Positions 1 through 12,215 are shown, counted from the stretch's first letter. The stretch is DNA of 64,000 nucleotides from Orobanche coerulescens (GCA_033398695.1 CM065817.1:33056231-33120230); one strand, 5' to 3'. The notes: generated by a model from the letters alone, not told the origin. Made by a program: numbers and translations.

Positions 1-989
1 CATTTGAAAATTCTCATAGGAAATCCGGTCATGTGCAAAACTCGTCGGCTAAATAACCTTGTGTAATCTTCCTCGCAAGAAAGAAAGTAAAAGAACATGT
101 TTATACTCAAGTTATGCAACTGAAAAATCACTTTTAAGATTGAACTCCGCCAACTTTTGGTTAAGAGTTTTCATAGACGGGAACCCATGGGAAAACTTCC
201 CAATGAGTGAAAATTCAAACGGGGCTGCAAGTTCTTCGATTTCTTCGGCCGAAAACAGAATCGTTCTCTGCCCATCAATGTCACGAATCTACCCGAAATT
301 TTCTAATGCACCATCATCGTGAAAACTCTTCTGGACAAACTTATAGGCAGCAAAATCGTCCGTTTGACGGGCTTCCTGGCGCGTTGTATTCTTCACAACC
401 GCAGCATAGGTGAGGTTCGGTCCAATTTGATTGATTACGGACTTGAAAATTTGGTAGGGGCAACTTTAGGGCCATTTTCAGTAACATTCAGAGGACTTTG
501 AGGCTGCATCGCAGCAGCCTGTTCTTTCTTACTTTCTGGAATTCTTTCAGAAGTTTCCTCAAACACCTTGTGGGCAAAAGTTCGGGGCAGCTTGCTAACA
601 GCGCCCCGTAATGGCTTCGCACCCACCTCGGACCGAAATTTAGAGGTTTCTCCCAATTGCAAATCTCTAATTGCCAAAACAGAAGAGTCATTAAACGAAA
701 GGGGCAGCGGGTCACCATCCCTGCAATTGGAGGTTCCACCCACAACCCCCTTCGGGTTTTCAATTTCTCCACCTACAGAAATTCGATTTGCAGCAGAGCA
801 AGTGGTGATACCAGGTTTATGCAGTTGGGATCCGATCCCAACATGAGGGCGTTGGCAAGAAACCACTCGTTTACCCGTTGAAATCCAATTTTTCACCATG
901 GCTAAAAAGGAGCTGGTCCGAACCATAACAAAACCTGAGGGAACTGTGCGCCGTCCAGGATAGGAGATAGAAACAAATCCGCCGCACAA
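1..989 (-). pseudogene. LINE ORF1 (DUF4283-type) fragment, broken
   Basis: Read on the minus strand, positions about 430 to 60 resemble the plant DUF4283 domain found in ORF1 of LINE retrotransposons and related zinc-knuckle proteins. The visible pieces are a TYAAVVKN-like lead-in, then LFSAEEIEELAAPFEFSLIG, then GKFSHGFPSM, and then a YKHVLL-like segment. Upstream, 435-989 is an open, low-complexity N-terminal region of about 180 codons (from a non-ATG start). A frame change near 435, an in-frame TAG near 290 and further stops near 115 and 60 show decay. The window edge cuts off the C-terminal half, and no endonuclease or RT is visible. The family assignment rests on motif recall and was not searched. 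In the family this protein binds nucleic acid in the retrotransposition particle; this copy is inactive. Confidence 0.62.
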
Positions 990-1086
990 GGCGGCAGACG
1001 GCAGTGGATAAAGAGGCGCAGATAATTGAATCGAAGAATTCCCACTGCCAGAGGCTGAAAGGGCCGAGATTCTCTAGTTTTTCTTC

Positions 1087-1107
1087 GAGAGAGAGAGAGA
1101 GAGAGAG
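1087..1107. repeat. (GA)n microsatellite
   Basis: An uninterrupted GA dinucleotide run of about ten units lies between the LINE fragment and copia element A. On the minus strand it reads as a TC tract, which is common in plant 5' leaders, so it may belong to the LINE 5' region. Confidence 0.9.
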
Positions 1108-1151
1108 CGTCCCATTATTAAATTCTGAATTAGGTATTAGGTTAAACTTTT

Positions 1152-1325
1152 TATTAGAAGGGAAAATAACTAAGACAGAAAGTAGGGCAAAATGTTGTGT
1201 TATTCTATTGATGAGATTCCTTTAAATAAGGAGAAATACATGCAAACAGGCCTTAGTCAAACTCTAACTAGAAAAGCCCATAAACTAACAGACTTAGGCA
1301 CACAATGAGTATTATTCCTTTAACA
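1152..1325 (-). repeat. 3' LTR of copia element A
   Basis: This is about 174 bp and reads on the minus strand from TGTTAAAGG to a degraded CTTCAACA-like end. It aligns with 8862-9030 through shared blocks such as AGAAAGTAGG, ACAAACAGGCCTTA and AAAGCCCATAAACTAACA. A purine-rich tract, AAGGAGGAG on the minus strand, lies at about 1326-1336, where a polypurine tract is expected. Confidence 0.8.
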
Positions 1326-1359
1326 CTCCTCCTTGTGTCTAGTCTACAAGCGCATGTCA

Positions 1360-1975
1360 TGTTGCCTTGTTAAAACCTCGTCAAGCAAAAACCCAGTGGG
1401 AAAAATATCTTGATCGTAGAGAAAAGAGTACAACATCTAGACACATCAAGTTTAGACTTCGTCCTTTGATTCTATCCTTTCATATGATCGTTACATTAAT
1501 CATAGCGCTACTAAGGTGACCATTCCATTGATCCCTAAAATCGTACATCTTGTTACCTCGTTAAAAACCGTTCCAAGTGATAAAAACCCTGTGGAAAAAA
1601 TGATACTTGGAAGGAAAAGAGTATAACGTACGTTGTGGATGTAAGACTCCCCCTCAAGTCTACATATCCCCCTGATTTGTACATCAATCAAGTAGTTGTT
1701 GTCTCATTAAAAACTTCGCCAAGTAACAAAACCCAATGGGAGAAAATGAACCTTGGGCAAAGAAAAGAGTACAACACATGTGATTAAGTTTCTTTATAAA
1801 TCACCATTTCCTTGTGATCTTTGCATCAATCTCGGAAGTTGAAAAACTCTACAGCTCCCCATAATGCTTACATTCATATACCGTTGCCTCGTTAAAAACC
1901 TTGCCAAGTAACAAAACCCAGTGGGAAAAATAAATTTTGGTCTAAGGAAAAGAGTGCAACCTATGTGAGTATGTT
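1360..1975 (-). repeat. Four diverged repeats just inside the 3' LTR of element A
   Basis: An approximately 85-bp unit occurs four times, starting near 1364, 1555, 1705 and 1886. Each has a CTCGTTAAAAACC-like start, then CCAAGTAACAAAACCCAGTG, then GGAAAAGAGTACAAC. Spacers of 65-110 bp separate the units. The array lies between the RT remnant and the polypurine tract. The right end of the window (about 63945-64000), in element B, enters the same array in the opposite orientation. No coding potential is evident. Confidence 0.75.
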
Positions 1976-2479
1976 CCCTTATATCTCACATATTTCCCGT
2001 TATGATCATTCCATCAATCAAGGGGATTTACAAGTTACATCATGTTCATAAATGTAAGTATGCTCATCAGTGGTAGTACTTAACCACTAGTTCCTCACAA
2101 GTGTAGAATGATAGTTCTTAATCATGTACACTTACGGATTGATTCATGCAAAGCAAGAATCTTGTCGTGATTCAATGAGGTAGCCAAAAGGGGTTTGCAT
2201 AGTCGATTTCCAAAACATAAGCAAGTCATACCAACACATAGTTTGTGGTAGTTGCTTCGGCACCAGCATTTACTTTAGCATTTTCCTTTTCGTAAGCAGC
2301 TTCCTTTGCCTGCTTGTAGGGAAAGAATAGTCCCAAGTCAATGGTTTCTTTTAAGTATCAAAAGATATTTTTGATACCATTCTATTGATCTTGCGTCGAT
2401 GCCGAACTAAATCTAGTCAGCGAATTAACTGAGGAGTGATATCAGGTCGTGTACATTGAGTCAAGTACAATAATGCGCT

Positions 2480-3825
2480 ATTGCACTTAAGTAGGGAATT
2501 TCAGCTCCCAAAGCTCTTCATCACTTTCCTTTAGATGAAATGAATCTTTCCTTTACATCGAAATGTTCGACCTATCATGGGGTGCTAGTCGGGTTTACCT
2601 TGTCCATGTTAAAGTGCCTGAGAATCTTCTGGACATAAGTAGACCGGTGGAATGAATTCCACAAACTCGATGTCTATGTCAATGCCTCGACAGAACCGAA
2701 TTTTACCAAGATCTTTCATCTCAAACTCAGATTTCCACTGTCCGGTGGTTTCTCTTATTTCATCAAGACCAATTATGTTCATGTCATCGGCATACATTGC
2801 GATGATCGTGAATCCGAAACTTATTTGTGAAGACGCATGGACACAGTTCATCGTTCGTTTATCCATTCCCAATCAAGTAGTCACTTAGACGGTTATACCA
2901 CATCCTTAAGGATTGCTTCAAAACCGTAAAGTTGAGCGTTTCAATCAAATTGTATACGCACTTTGTGGTCTAGAGTCGCTTGATTTGGGTAATGAAATGC
3001 CATTGGGCACTTCCATATATATATCTCCGTATCTAGATCCCTATAGATATACGTAGTAACCACATCCATTTAGCTGCATTTCCAGTCCCTCGGAAATTAC
3101 TACACTAATCAAATAGCGGATACGAATATGTGGGAGTACATTTCGTCGTAATCCATTACAGGGCATTGTGAGAAGCATTACTTCATGAACCTTGTACATT
3201 AGGACTCTATTATTCTCACTACGCTTTACGACAAAGGTTCGATTATGTCCTTCAGTTTTTACACTTGGTTAGGTTAGCACTACCTACACCAAATACCTGT
3301 CTCTTTGTCGGAGAATCTAGTTCTACCTGGAATATTTTTCTTACAGGCCAATCAGCTCTATGTTGATTTCGTCCAACTGAGCGAGGTTCGACATCATCGT
3401 ACTTTATAATTCATGACATGTCATCAAAGTGGGTGGTTGATCAGGCCACACCCTCATAATTTCATCGAGATTCTTGATTTTCTGAATCATATCTTTGGGG
3501 CGTCCCCCTCGTCATGACTCATGGACATAATAAAATCAAGCATGATCTCATGAAACGAGTGCATTGATGGTTAACATTTGAATTTGTGTCATACTCTACC
3601 TCTTTCTTGAGTGAGTATTTAGTCGAACCATGAGACTTCCACCCCTTCCTTCGCAGGGAGCCACGGCCTCGACCACACCTCCACCAAGTGCGGTTGCATC
3701 ACCCGGTTCATTGGTGATGTGCCCCTTACAGGGGACTTCTAACCTTACAGGCACATTTGCAGCTGTAATGTGAGATCTTGTCACTTGAACGATATCAACA
3801 AATGCACCAGGCATCGAATCTGCTA
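2480..3825 (-). pseudogene. Copia A reverse-transcriptase region, degenerate
   Basis: The clearest piece is 2609-2872 on the minus strand. It contains the RT catalytic motif as MYADDMNIIG (copia consensus YVDD), followed by EFEMKDLGK, a block conserved downstream of it in copia RT. Upstream at 3596-3814 is the linker between integrase and RT, with a VPVRLEVP-like block and a basic NTHSRKR tail. Multiple frameshifts and stops separate these islands. In the family this enzyme copies the RNA into cDNA inside cytoplasmic particles; this copy cannot. The homologous stretch on the plus strand is 62306-63700. Confidence 0.75.
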
Positions 3826-3849
3826 CATCATGAAGATCGAGTGTTATTT

Positions 3850-5010
3850 ATGCTTCACGGTAACATTGTGAAGTTCGGGGATTATAATGAGACAAAGTGG
3901 GGACACCATAACAATTCTTGTCGTTCCCCGAGAAATTACATTTTCTCTCCTCCCCCTAACGACGGGAAGGTTGTTTCATTAAAGTGACAATCCGCAAATC
4001 GTGCGGTAAAGAGATCACTGTGAAGGTTCTAAATAGCGGATAAACGTCTGGAGATTCTTATCCAACGTGAATACTTAATCGTTTCTAAAGACCAATGTGT
4101 TGTGGGCAGAAGGCACATATAATGCATAACCAATTATGCACAATTGGCACTCAAGTCCGTCTGTGTCCAAAATAAAAAAATCAGGCTATCCAGTTACCAA
4201 CTGGTACACATAAACTAATTAGTTAGCAGAGGGTCTAAGAATGAACGATTTAAGTAAATTTGCGTGCAATATTGCATAATCCAAGGCAAAAATATGCTAA
4301 TTGGTGCGCATAACCAATGACATAATCACCATACATATCCTTTCGACGGTAGTTTATGTGAGACCATTTGCATATGCACATGGGACGAGATACTATTCAT
4401 TAATCTCTATCATGCAATAAACATCAAGTACTTTTTGATGTGAACTCTCCAACATCATCGAGTCCTTTAGATGTGATAAGGGAGGTGAGTCCTTATAAAT
4501 TATTTTGGAAGTTCTGCAGAAGTTTGAGTGGATATGAGAGCGACATGTGACCAACATGTCGGAGAATCCATCAAAACCATAAATACATAAATGGTCCGCA
4601 TATCAGGTAGATGGATCCACAAATATCTCCTTATATTCAGTGTAAGAATGGAATGTTTGCTTTTGTTTCTTTAGCGTAAGAAGGTCTCGCTCCTACTTTG
4701 GCTAAAGAGCAGGCTTTGCAACACTAAGTGGTGGGCATTTGATATGCATCCGGTTTTTTGGATGACATAACACGATTAACATCAACATTGTTCTTTATGT
4801 CGAGTTTTTTCCACCTTTTCGCTCGAAAAGAAATGATGTTCGTACAAGTTCTTTAGTATACGGATCATTATACTTCGACCAGGATGACCTAGTCTATCGT
4901 GTCGAAGCCTATATGAGTCTATGTCCCAAAGTACATTGTTGGTGACAACATAGGATTTTAAAAACCTAATAGTAGTGAGGTACAGTCCACTAGATTGACT
5001 CATGAAATGC
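3850..5010 (-). pseudogene. Copia A GAG-pre-integrase and integrase remnant
   Basis: Minus-strand positions 5003-4782 carry the GAG-pre-integrase zinc-binding block with RHDRLGHPGRSIM. The integrase core should lie at 4780-3990, but it is fragmented and I cannot identify an intact DDE triad. Positions 3990-3850 match the plus-strand copy at about 22125-22266, including a GGGGGAGGAGAG tract. In the family the integrase inserts cDNA into chromosomes. This copy is broken throughout. Confidence 0.65.
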
Positions 5011-5589
5011 GTTTACGTGCACATTCATTAGAATTAATAAAAGAAACTCTATTCCATTCTCACAGTGGGTTTCAATATGGAAACCATTGCTACGTATATT
5101 GTTGAAGCTAAGTAAGGTTCGAAGGGCTCTAGATGCATACAGAGTATCGTTAATTTGGAAGACTGTCGTTTAGGCATCAAAATTGGGTATTACCTCGCCA
5201 TTTGATGAGTTGGGAGGACCCAATCATCATAGTTACCGAGGTTTGGCAGGCGACTAATTCGATAAATAGAAGCCTAATTCTAAGAACATTCAAGTTCTAC
5301 TCGATTCATTCCTTAGAAGAGAGTGAAATTTCGAACCACAAGCATTCAAGCAATATTCAGTACTTCGAAATAAAGCTAAGAATCTAACCTAAGCAATATT
5401 AATATCTTGTTCGTGAAACAACGTTGCATCACGCCATTATTGAAAATAAAACACCAACACAGTCGTCTTGAGGTAACTATACCAAATGTAAACGAGAAAG
5501 TAAACATAATACTAAGATTCAGTCTATAGACTGTGGCTCGTATGACTCAATTCGACGATTGGTGACTGTAAAAATTGACATAGGGGGAC

Positions 5590-7965
5590 TTGTCTAGATC
5601 ATATTCTTCCATATAGTGAGTTCTCCTTTCTTTGGACTCTCTATATCTCTTTTAGTGAGATGTGACTTGCTTGCTTGCATGGCAGTTCTTGTACCATGTC
5701 CAGCATCTCCACAATGATAGCACGGTTCATTGCCAACTCGAGCCTTAGAGGCGATAGGATGGGTTGGTGCTTTTTGGTTCCCTTGGCGAGCAGAGCCGGA
5801 AGCACCAAGTCTTCGCAATACATTGGATAGACCCCCACATCCTTGACCACGAAGCCTATCATGTCCAGTCTCCTATTCATTGAGGTAGTTTCCATCCTTC
5901 ACTTTGTCATAATTGGCCTCGGGAATTTTCTTTGTACCAATCGGCCAGACATTACTGCTCACTAACACTTCGTTATGCCTCTCAGCTACTTGCAGTAGGT
6001 GTTAGGAATACTTGTTAGATTTTGATGATGTCATTAATATAAATTTAAATGTTTATTACCTGGCTAAAAATGTAAGGAAGAACCAAATGAGTATCTTCCA
6101 TAGGCCAAAATAATGTTAAACTTGGCAAAATGTAAAGAAGAACCAAATGAGTATCTTCTATAGGCCAAAAATAAGTTAGGCTAAAAATCGGCTAAGTACT
6201 AAATATCAGCTGAGTTCATCAGAGAGGTACAGCCGAGTCAAGTCAGAGTAGTTCTGGTCAACAAAAATCATCAGGGATGTTTGACCAGACTGCAGTCAAG
6301 ATACCTCAGACAAGTCATCTGATCAGACAAGTCCTAAAACAGTGAACATCAGAGAGGTCCAGACTGCAGAGAAGATAGCTCACATCAGCCTATTCGAGAT
6401 CATCCAAGTACTCCAAGTCCACGTCAGCATGCGTTGAAAAGTCAAATATTACGGAAAGTCACATGCAACGTGAAGAGACAAATTGGAGAGATTCCCGCAA
6501 AAGATATGAATTAAATAAATTCATCCAGACCCATCTTGAAGACTTTAAACGTATTATATTCAATAGATTCGGCGCATCACATGCAGAGTCTTCACAACGG
6601 TCGGAAGATAGATTAAAATATGGGAATCCAGCCTTGCAACGTTCAGAAAAGAATAAACAAAGAAGTCTCCCTCCAACGGACTGATTTGTTACAGATTTGC
6701 AACGGCTATGAAGAAATGCTCATGGATCAACACTTATATATATCTAAAGATTTGAAGTTGAGCAACAACCGGTGCGAACATACTTTCAAGCGATCAAAGC
6801 ATTCAAGCAATCTAAAAGCGAAATACAGCATCCTGAAAAGAGCGGTTCTAATAAGTTCATACTTGAAGAAGCTCTTAGTTGGAGAAGACAAAAACTCGTG
6901 TCTTAAATCCTGAGTTCGGGGTACTTCACTGGTTGAAGTTCGAGACTATAAAGGCATCCAAGAATCGAGGATCAAGAGGTGCAAGGCAGTCATGTGTGTT
7001 ACAACGGCACGGATTTCCACTGGTTGGAAGCTGTTGTAGTTTGGTTGAATCACTGTAATATTTATCACTGGTTGAAAATTATAGTGAATTCATCTCCAAC
7101 TGGTTTGGAGAAAAGTGGATTAGTAGATGATTACCCCACCTCTGAGACCACTATAATTGCCTGCGTACTTTACTGTGTTATCGCATCATACCTTAACTGC
7201 TGCATTCATTGTTAAGTGTTTCATTAGTTGTTCTGTATTCGTCATCAGCTGACTTCCGCACGTATTAAGAACAAACAACTCCAAGTCATTTGTTTATCTA
7301 TCAGCTGAAGAAACTTACTCTTTGAGAAAAAGAGTTTAAGAGTTTCAATAAGTCTATTCACCCCCTCTAGACTTATTCCTAAACGACTTGTGACCTACAA
7401 TAGGTTGATTAGCTTACTGAAGGTAGTGATGCTTTTATTATCATACTTCAGCCTATACTGGTTCGCTAGTATAAGAGCGGAAGTAGGGAAGGTGAAAAAA
7501 AGTTTTATGGATCATGTCATCTTTTGTGAGGTCCTTCCCACGGAAATTTAGGCGTGCCTTGAGACGGAGCATACCTTTATTGAAATCGTTGATCCGTTTA
7601 TAGTCGAGCAAGCGGATTTCATTCCACTGCACGGTCAACTTTGGGAGCAAAGTTTGTGAATGTTCCCAAATTGGCCCCTACGGGCATCCCACAGTTCTTT
7701 AGGGAATTTCAACTGTAGATGTTTCATCTCATGCTTGGGTCGATATGTCGCCTAAGGAACATTAATGCACTAGCTTTGATTTTGTCAGATGGTGCATCGT
7801 CTGCGTTATCAAATATTGTGGCACTATAGTCCTTGACAACAATGTGGTCCCGACGTCGGAGACCCATCTATGGTATTCAAGCTCTTTTGAGTCCAAGATA
7901 TCAAATTCGGGACGAGTTGGATCATCTATCTTAATACAAGAAAAAGGAAAATGATTTTTCACAGT
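5590..7965 (-). pseudogene. Copia A gag, split by a solo LTR
   Basis: The gag N-terminal part lies at 7962-7762 (FPFSCIKIDDPTRPEFDILD) and the central part at 7650-7453 (TVQWNEIRLLDYKRINDFNK, LRLKARLNFRGKDLTKDDMI). Both are typical of the UBN2-type gag of plant copia. After the solo LTR (6000-7399) the reading continues at 5999-5594 and ends with a CCHC-type knuckle, CYHCGDAGHGTRT. In the family gag forms the virus-like particle and the knuckle binds RNA. Stops and frameshifts are present, so it is inactive. The second copy of this gag is at 19575-20510. Confidence 0.78.
6000..7399 (+). mobile_element. Solo LTR, Sirevirus-like copia, 1400 bp
   Basis: This block starts TGTTAGGAATACTTG and ends CCTACA. 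It is flanked by GTAGG (5995-5999) and ATAGG (7400-7404), a 5-bp target duplication with one mismatch. The uninterrupted sequence is seen in element B near 20145-20165, which confirms an insertion. The start GATTTTGATGATGTCA and the end region CTATTCACCCCCTCTAGACT resemble LTRs of Sirevirus/Maximus-type copia elements (recalled, not searched). No internal domain, primer site or second LTR is present, so it is a recombinational solo LTR. The short ORFs inside are not credible genes. Confidence 0.85.
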
Positions 7966-8079
7966 TTATCATGAGTCCTTTTCATGATAAAGTTTTCAAT
8001 AATGGGAGCGTATTATTTTTCGGAACCAAGATATGGTCAAAATTACTTTCGATGCTTTTGAGGATTACCAATAATATTA

Positions 8080-8848
8080 CTTTATCATGGTTCGAGTTGA
8101 TATAGATAGTAGAAATAAGTCCTCTAAAAGTCTACTAGTGATGAAGCCTGATTTGCATGCTATATCTATATATGCATGCAAAATATATGTATATTTATAG
8201 ATATAAACACATAATCTTAGGAATATATCTATACACTTATTATGCAGGCAAGTAGGTCTCTTATGTCGCAATATAAATTAGTTCATGTAAATTACTTTTA
8301 ATTCAATTTGTTTTAAGTAATTTACTTTGATTTAATTAAAGTTATTAATGCATCATGCTTTAATTGGTATAATAAGTATAAACAAGTTTATGAAATATAA
8401 ATATGCAATTAAAGTAATTAAAGCATGTGAAATTGCATGTTGCATGGAGTAGTAGAGTGCAATTGAAAATGGGTCTGGTCCTTGTGTCCGGCGGGTCGAA
8501 CGTTAGGGTTAATCGTTTTTTCTCAACAAATTAATTCTTTTAAGTGTAGGTTCCAGGTTTGATTTTTTCTCGTTCTGAAGTTTGTATCATTTATGATAAA
8601 ATATATATAGCTACTCCGTGATATGCAATATGAGTTGACAGGGAGCCTATTCTGACTTGCTTTCCAACACCTTTACACACTCGAGAAATTCCATCATCAC
8701 GTTTCTCATATTTGACTGATTCGCTTGCGATCTTGCTACTCTTCTTCCCAATCTGTTTCCTGTTTTTTTTTTCAAAATATCGAAGTTTCCCTTTTTTTTT
8801 CCGGATTTTTTTTGCCGAGGAAATTTTTTGTTGCTCAGCTGGGGACTA
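8080..8848 (-). other. Untranslated leader of copia A
   Basis: This lies between the primer site and gag on the minus strand. It is AT-rich with homopolymer T/A runs near 8760-8815 and many ATAT/GCATGC blocks near 8140-8250. The 8080-8450 part is inverted-homologous to 19100-19470 of element B. No ORF is supported. Confidence 0.6.
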
Positions 8849-8861
8849 CGTGCTGATAATC

Positions 8862-9030
8862 TGTTGAAGGGGAAATATCTAAAATAGAAAGTAGGACAAA
8901 AAGTTATGTTATTCCATTGATGAAATCCCTTTAAATAGAGAAAAATACATACAAACAGGCCTTAACCAAATCCTAACTAGAAAAGCCCATAAACTAACAA
9001 ATTTAGTCAATGGGTATTATTTCTTTAACA
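8862..9030 (-). repeat. 5' LTR of copia element A, with adjacent primer site
   Basis: This 169-bp LTR runs on the minus strand from TGTTAAAGAA to CTTCAACA. Directly inside it at 8849-8859 is the primer-binding site, TTATCAGCACG on the minus strand. B's LTR (17879-18047) has the same length and the same block CTATTTAAAGGGAT, which probably carries the TATA-like element. Confidence 0.85.
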
Positions 9031-11594
9031 AAGTAATAATAATTGTAGATTAGTCTCAAGTCGATATATATTAGAGCTCGAAAAACATCAATACTAGAAA
9101 AATCTAGTGCTTCACGTGAAAAACTGTTGAATTCGAAATGAAGGCATGCTTTTGTTAAACAAGATAACCAAATCAAATTCATCTTGTAAAGTTTCAATGA
9201 AAGGAAATTCAATAAAATTTGGACGTTATTGAGTAAAGATAAACATTTTGGTAGTTTTTTCTAGAGAAAATGTACGTTACTGAGCAAAGACATATATTTT
9301 GATAGTTTTTACTACTAAAACCACGCATAATCCAGCAAAAACCAATATTTTAACTCACCGAATTATATTTCAAACTCGAAAAAGATAGACCATAAGCAGA
9401 ACCTCCCAACTAGGCAGAATAGATGATCGGCATAATGTGTTAATAATAGTAGCAAAACAACTTTAACTAATGATCAATTGGAATTGGAAACCTAATTTGA
9501 GAATCAAAATCATCAACTAATCCTAATTTCCGCAACAAAAGCAATTAGAAACGAAGACCATGAAGTAGGAGCGGCGTTAATTATCAATTGCAAGTATCCG
9601 ATGCGTCAGCTTTATAATTATTTTTTTTATGATAGATTATGTAAATAATTTATAAATATTATATAGATATGTAAAAGATCATCTTTTCTCTGGAGAAGTA
9701 TAACTCAAGCCCAATCGAAGCCTATAATGAATCCCAGTTATCCCAACAAGCCCAATATCTAATACTTCTTCTTTTTTTTTTTAAATTGTAATAATTTACT
9801 TTTTTAGTTGTAAATGCACAATTTTAACCATTAATATTTTAAATTATTAATTAATAATATTACAAAAAATTAATATTTTGAAAATATACATTAAAATTGT
9901 TCCAATAAAATTTTATGTAATCATATCTGATTTTTATATGTTAGTAAAATATGTGTTTAATATTAATACATGAACAGACATAAATGAAGTTGAATTTTAA
10001 GAAAACACAAGAAATATTTTACATACGGCCAAATTATGTCGAAAATCCCAATCTCTCCCAAGTCTTACAAAATCCTATCTGATTTTCCTTATTCCACTAA
10101 TTTTATTTTTTCTTACTGAAATTTAACATCTTAAGTTATTAATACACAGTTCTTTAATTATAGGATACGAGAACCGCGAACATGAGTAGGGCTATTGCAT
10201 AAACATCAAGCATAATCATTTATGTCATTCATTACCATTTTATATATGTCAAAGTTCACAAGTGCATATTATACATATCCAAATTTACAGGTTCATGTTA
10301 TACATATAGTCCATGTTTTGGATGTCCATATTCACAAGTGCAAGTTATATGCAAGTTATAACAGACTCACTCATTGTATGCTTTGAGAGTTTGTGATTGT
10401 TTTGCTTTTTGTAGTTCACGTCAACCTATTTTGAACATACACGTTAAATTTGAAACTAGAGAGCGGAGTCAAAGCAATGCAAGAAGTCAATGATATCCAA
10501 CTTACTGGATTTCTACGACCATGCGCAATTTTAATTATGAACATCTTAAGTCTATTTTTTATAGAAATTATAGAAAATTAATATTTTACAAGTATATATT
10601 AGGATCTAATAAATCTCACATGGTTATATTTCTTTCTGCGTATAAATCACAAAAGATGATCAAACAAAATTGTATAAACAGTGTAAAAATCCAAACTTTG
10701 CAATAACAAAAGAACGAATGAAGTATTCTTTTATATCGAATAATTTAGGAACCTCTAACAATTTTTTCCTTGACTTTTATATTTTTCAGCTGCTTAAGAT
10801 GTGATTTTATAATATAATGTGCATACTGGGAATTGATATATTGTTTTAGATGATTGTTTAGAAATTGAAAAGTTTAGTTTAACAACATGAAAGTATGATT
10901 TATCACAAACATAAATACTTTCATGAATTTTAAACTTATTAAATTGTCTTTTTAAATGCTAAAGAAAATCGGGTCGTTACAGTAGGCCGGTTCTTTAGCG
11001 ATTTGTATTTCCAGCAACCACCAAATGTCGGTTGGCGAACCGCCGATTGAAAAAACCAGCAGTTTTCAACCTTTGAACAAGTAGATCATACGGCCTCATT
11101 TTCGAAGGTTGTGTTGTGTTCCATTCTCCTATTTCTCTCATCAAAGTCGGACTTGTTTCCAACGATAAGTCAGCTCCGCGTTGGAGGAATCATTCATTCC
11201 AATAAAAGAAAGCTTTGTACAATAACACGTAATTTCAGTTCTACTAAAAAAAAAAAGTACACGCCACAGCTTGTTGAAACAATCCATATGATATAGGGGA
11301 TAGTTTGCACTGATCCATCGGATCGGTGTTCATCTCCATTAACAACATATATATAATCAAAGCTCTGTGAGATTGCACAGATTTCATCAAGCTTTCCCGC
11401 CCTTCTGCCAAAAAGAAACTGATCGTAGATAAATTATTCGGACTTTAGCATGAAATCAGAACAAGAATACATATAGAGATACATAGGTTAGTTACCTAGT
11501 GGGACTCCAAGGAACAATTTGCATCATTCTACTCTTTGCACCTTCACCTATATATATACATATAGGTGCTGTATTTTAATTTATTTATTTTATA
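9031..11594. other. AT-rich intergenic DNA, no gene found
   Basis: I see no credible coding region, RNA gene or complete transposon in this stretch. It contains partly repeated phrases at about 9230-9350 (TTTTGGTAGTTTTT and TTTTGATAGTTTTTACTAC) and long A/T-rich runs at 9600-10130. The stretch 10980-11300 is less AT-biased and ends near the 3' side of the RING pseudogene, so it may include the gene's 3' untranslated or terminator region. Confidence 0.5.
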
Positions 11595-12215
11595 TTACTG
11601 GATGAAAAAAGCTTGGAACACCTTAACTGCCGGGGCCTGACACATTGGACACTTCCCGTTGCATTGGACCAAATTATCACCACACTTAGAACACGAGCAC
11701 ATGTGTCCTCACCTGTATGAATTATAAAGAGGGTCTTTAACATATGTTCTTTAACACGGTTGTGCCAAGAAATTCAATCAATAACTTAATGCGGCTCTAC
11801 TGAGGCATATTTGTTCTTAATGGCTCGGTTCGGTTCGGATTCGGTATTTTAGTCGGTTATTGGCCGCTTCAACCCTTTTTTTTTGGTGGGTTCGGTATAA
11901 TCTGTCCAGCAATGCTGAACCGACTAAAACGTAAATAATGTCAAATAATTATATTATATTATATTATATGGTCGGTACGGTCCGCTCGGTTGGTAATACC
12001 AAACTGTGGGCAGGAGAAACCGAGTACCGGACCGGCGTTTTGGTTGCTTTGAGCGGTTCCTTTTTTTTTTGTCCAAAAATGCCACCCCTACTTTTTATAC
12101 CTGTATAAGGAATCGATTTTACTATCCCCACATAGGCAGCAAATTCCTTTCCTTATGTAAGCCCACAGAGATTCACCGAGAAGCCGATTGTCCACAGATG
12201 CAGTATCTTCTTCAT
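11595..12215 (-). other. C-terminal RING domain exons, with stop in a zinc-ligand codon
   Basis: Exon 6 (12101-12215) carries the first two zinc ligands (ICCLC) and ends in a split Arg codon, TACAG. Exon 7 (11595-11712) opens with G completing Arg, then TGA, then GGA CAC ATG TGC, then SKCGDNLV and GKCPMC, ending in TAA. In the family the TGA position is TGT or TGC, the Cys of CGHMC. The stop therefore removes the distal RING half. The intron between them (11713-12100) contains an hAT-like fragment. Confidence 0.85.
11820..12090. mobile_element. hAT-like MITE fragment in the last intron of the RING pseudogene
   Basis: The sequence is rich in CGGTTCGG/CCGAACC-type words, as in plant non-autonomous hAT repeats. 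Its right end reads ATGCCACCCCTA, so an inward TAGGGGTGGCAT terminus starts at 12090, about ten bases from the exon 6 donor. I cannot find a matching left terminus or target duplication, so the left boundary is uncertain. Confidence 0.45.

Larger units (their letters stand above)
1152..9030 (-). mobile_element. Decayed Ty1-copia retrotransposon 'A' (minus strand)
   Basis: Short LTR-like ends of about 170 bp (1152-1325 and 8862-9030) enclose remnants of a copia polyprotein in minus-strand order. These are gag (7965-7400 and 5999-5590, including a CCHC knuckle), GAG-pre-integrase and integrase (about 5010-3850), then reverse transcriptase with a YADD motif (about 2870-2600). The primer site CGTGCTGATAA (8849-8859, reverse of TTATCAGCACG) abuts the 5' LTR, and a purine tract AAGGAGGAG abuts the 3' LTR. 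No frame stays open for more than about 90 codons, so the element is old and inactive. A solo LTR is inserted at 6000-7399. The same family occurs on the plus strand as element B. I see no convincing target duplication, which could mean it has decayed. Confidence 0.85.
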
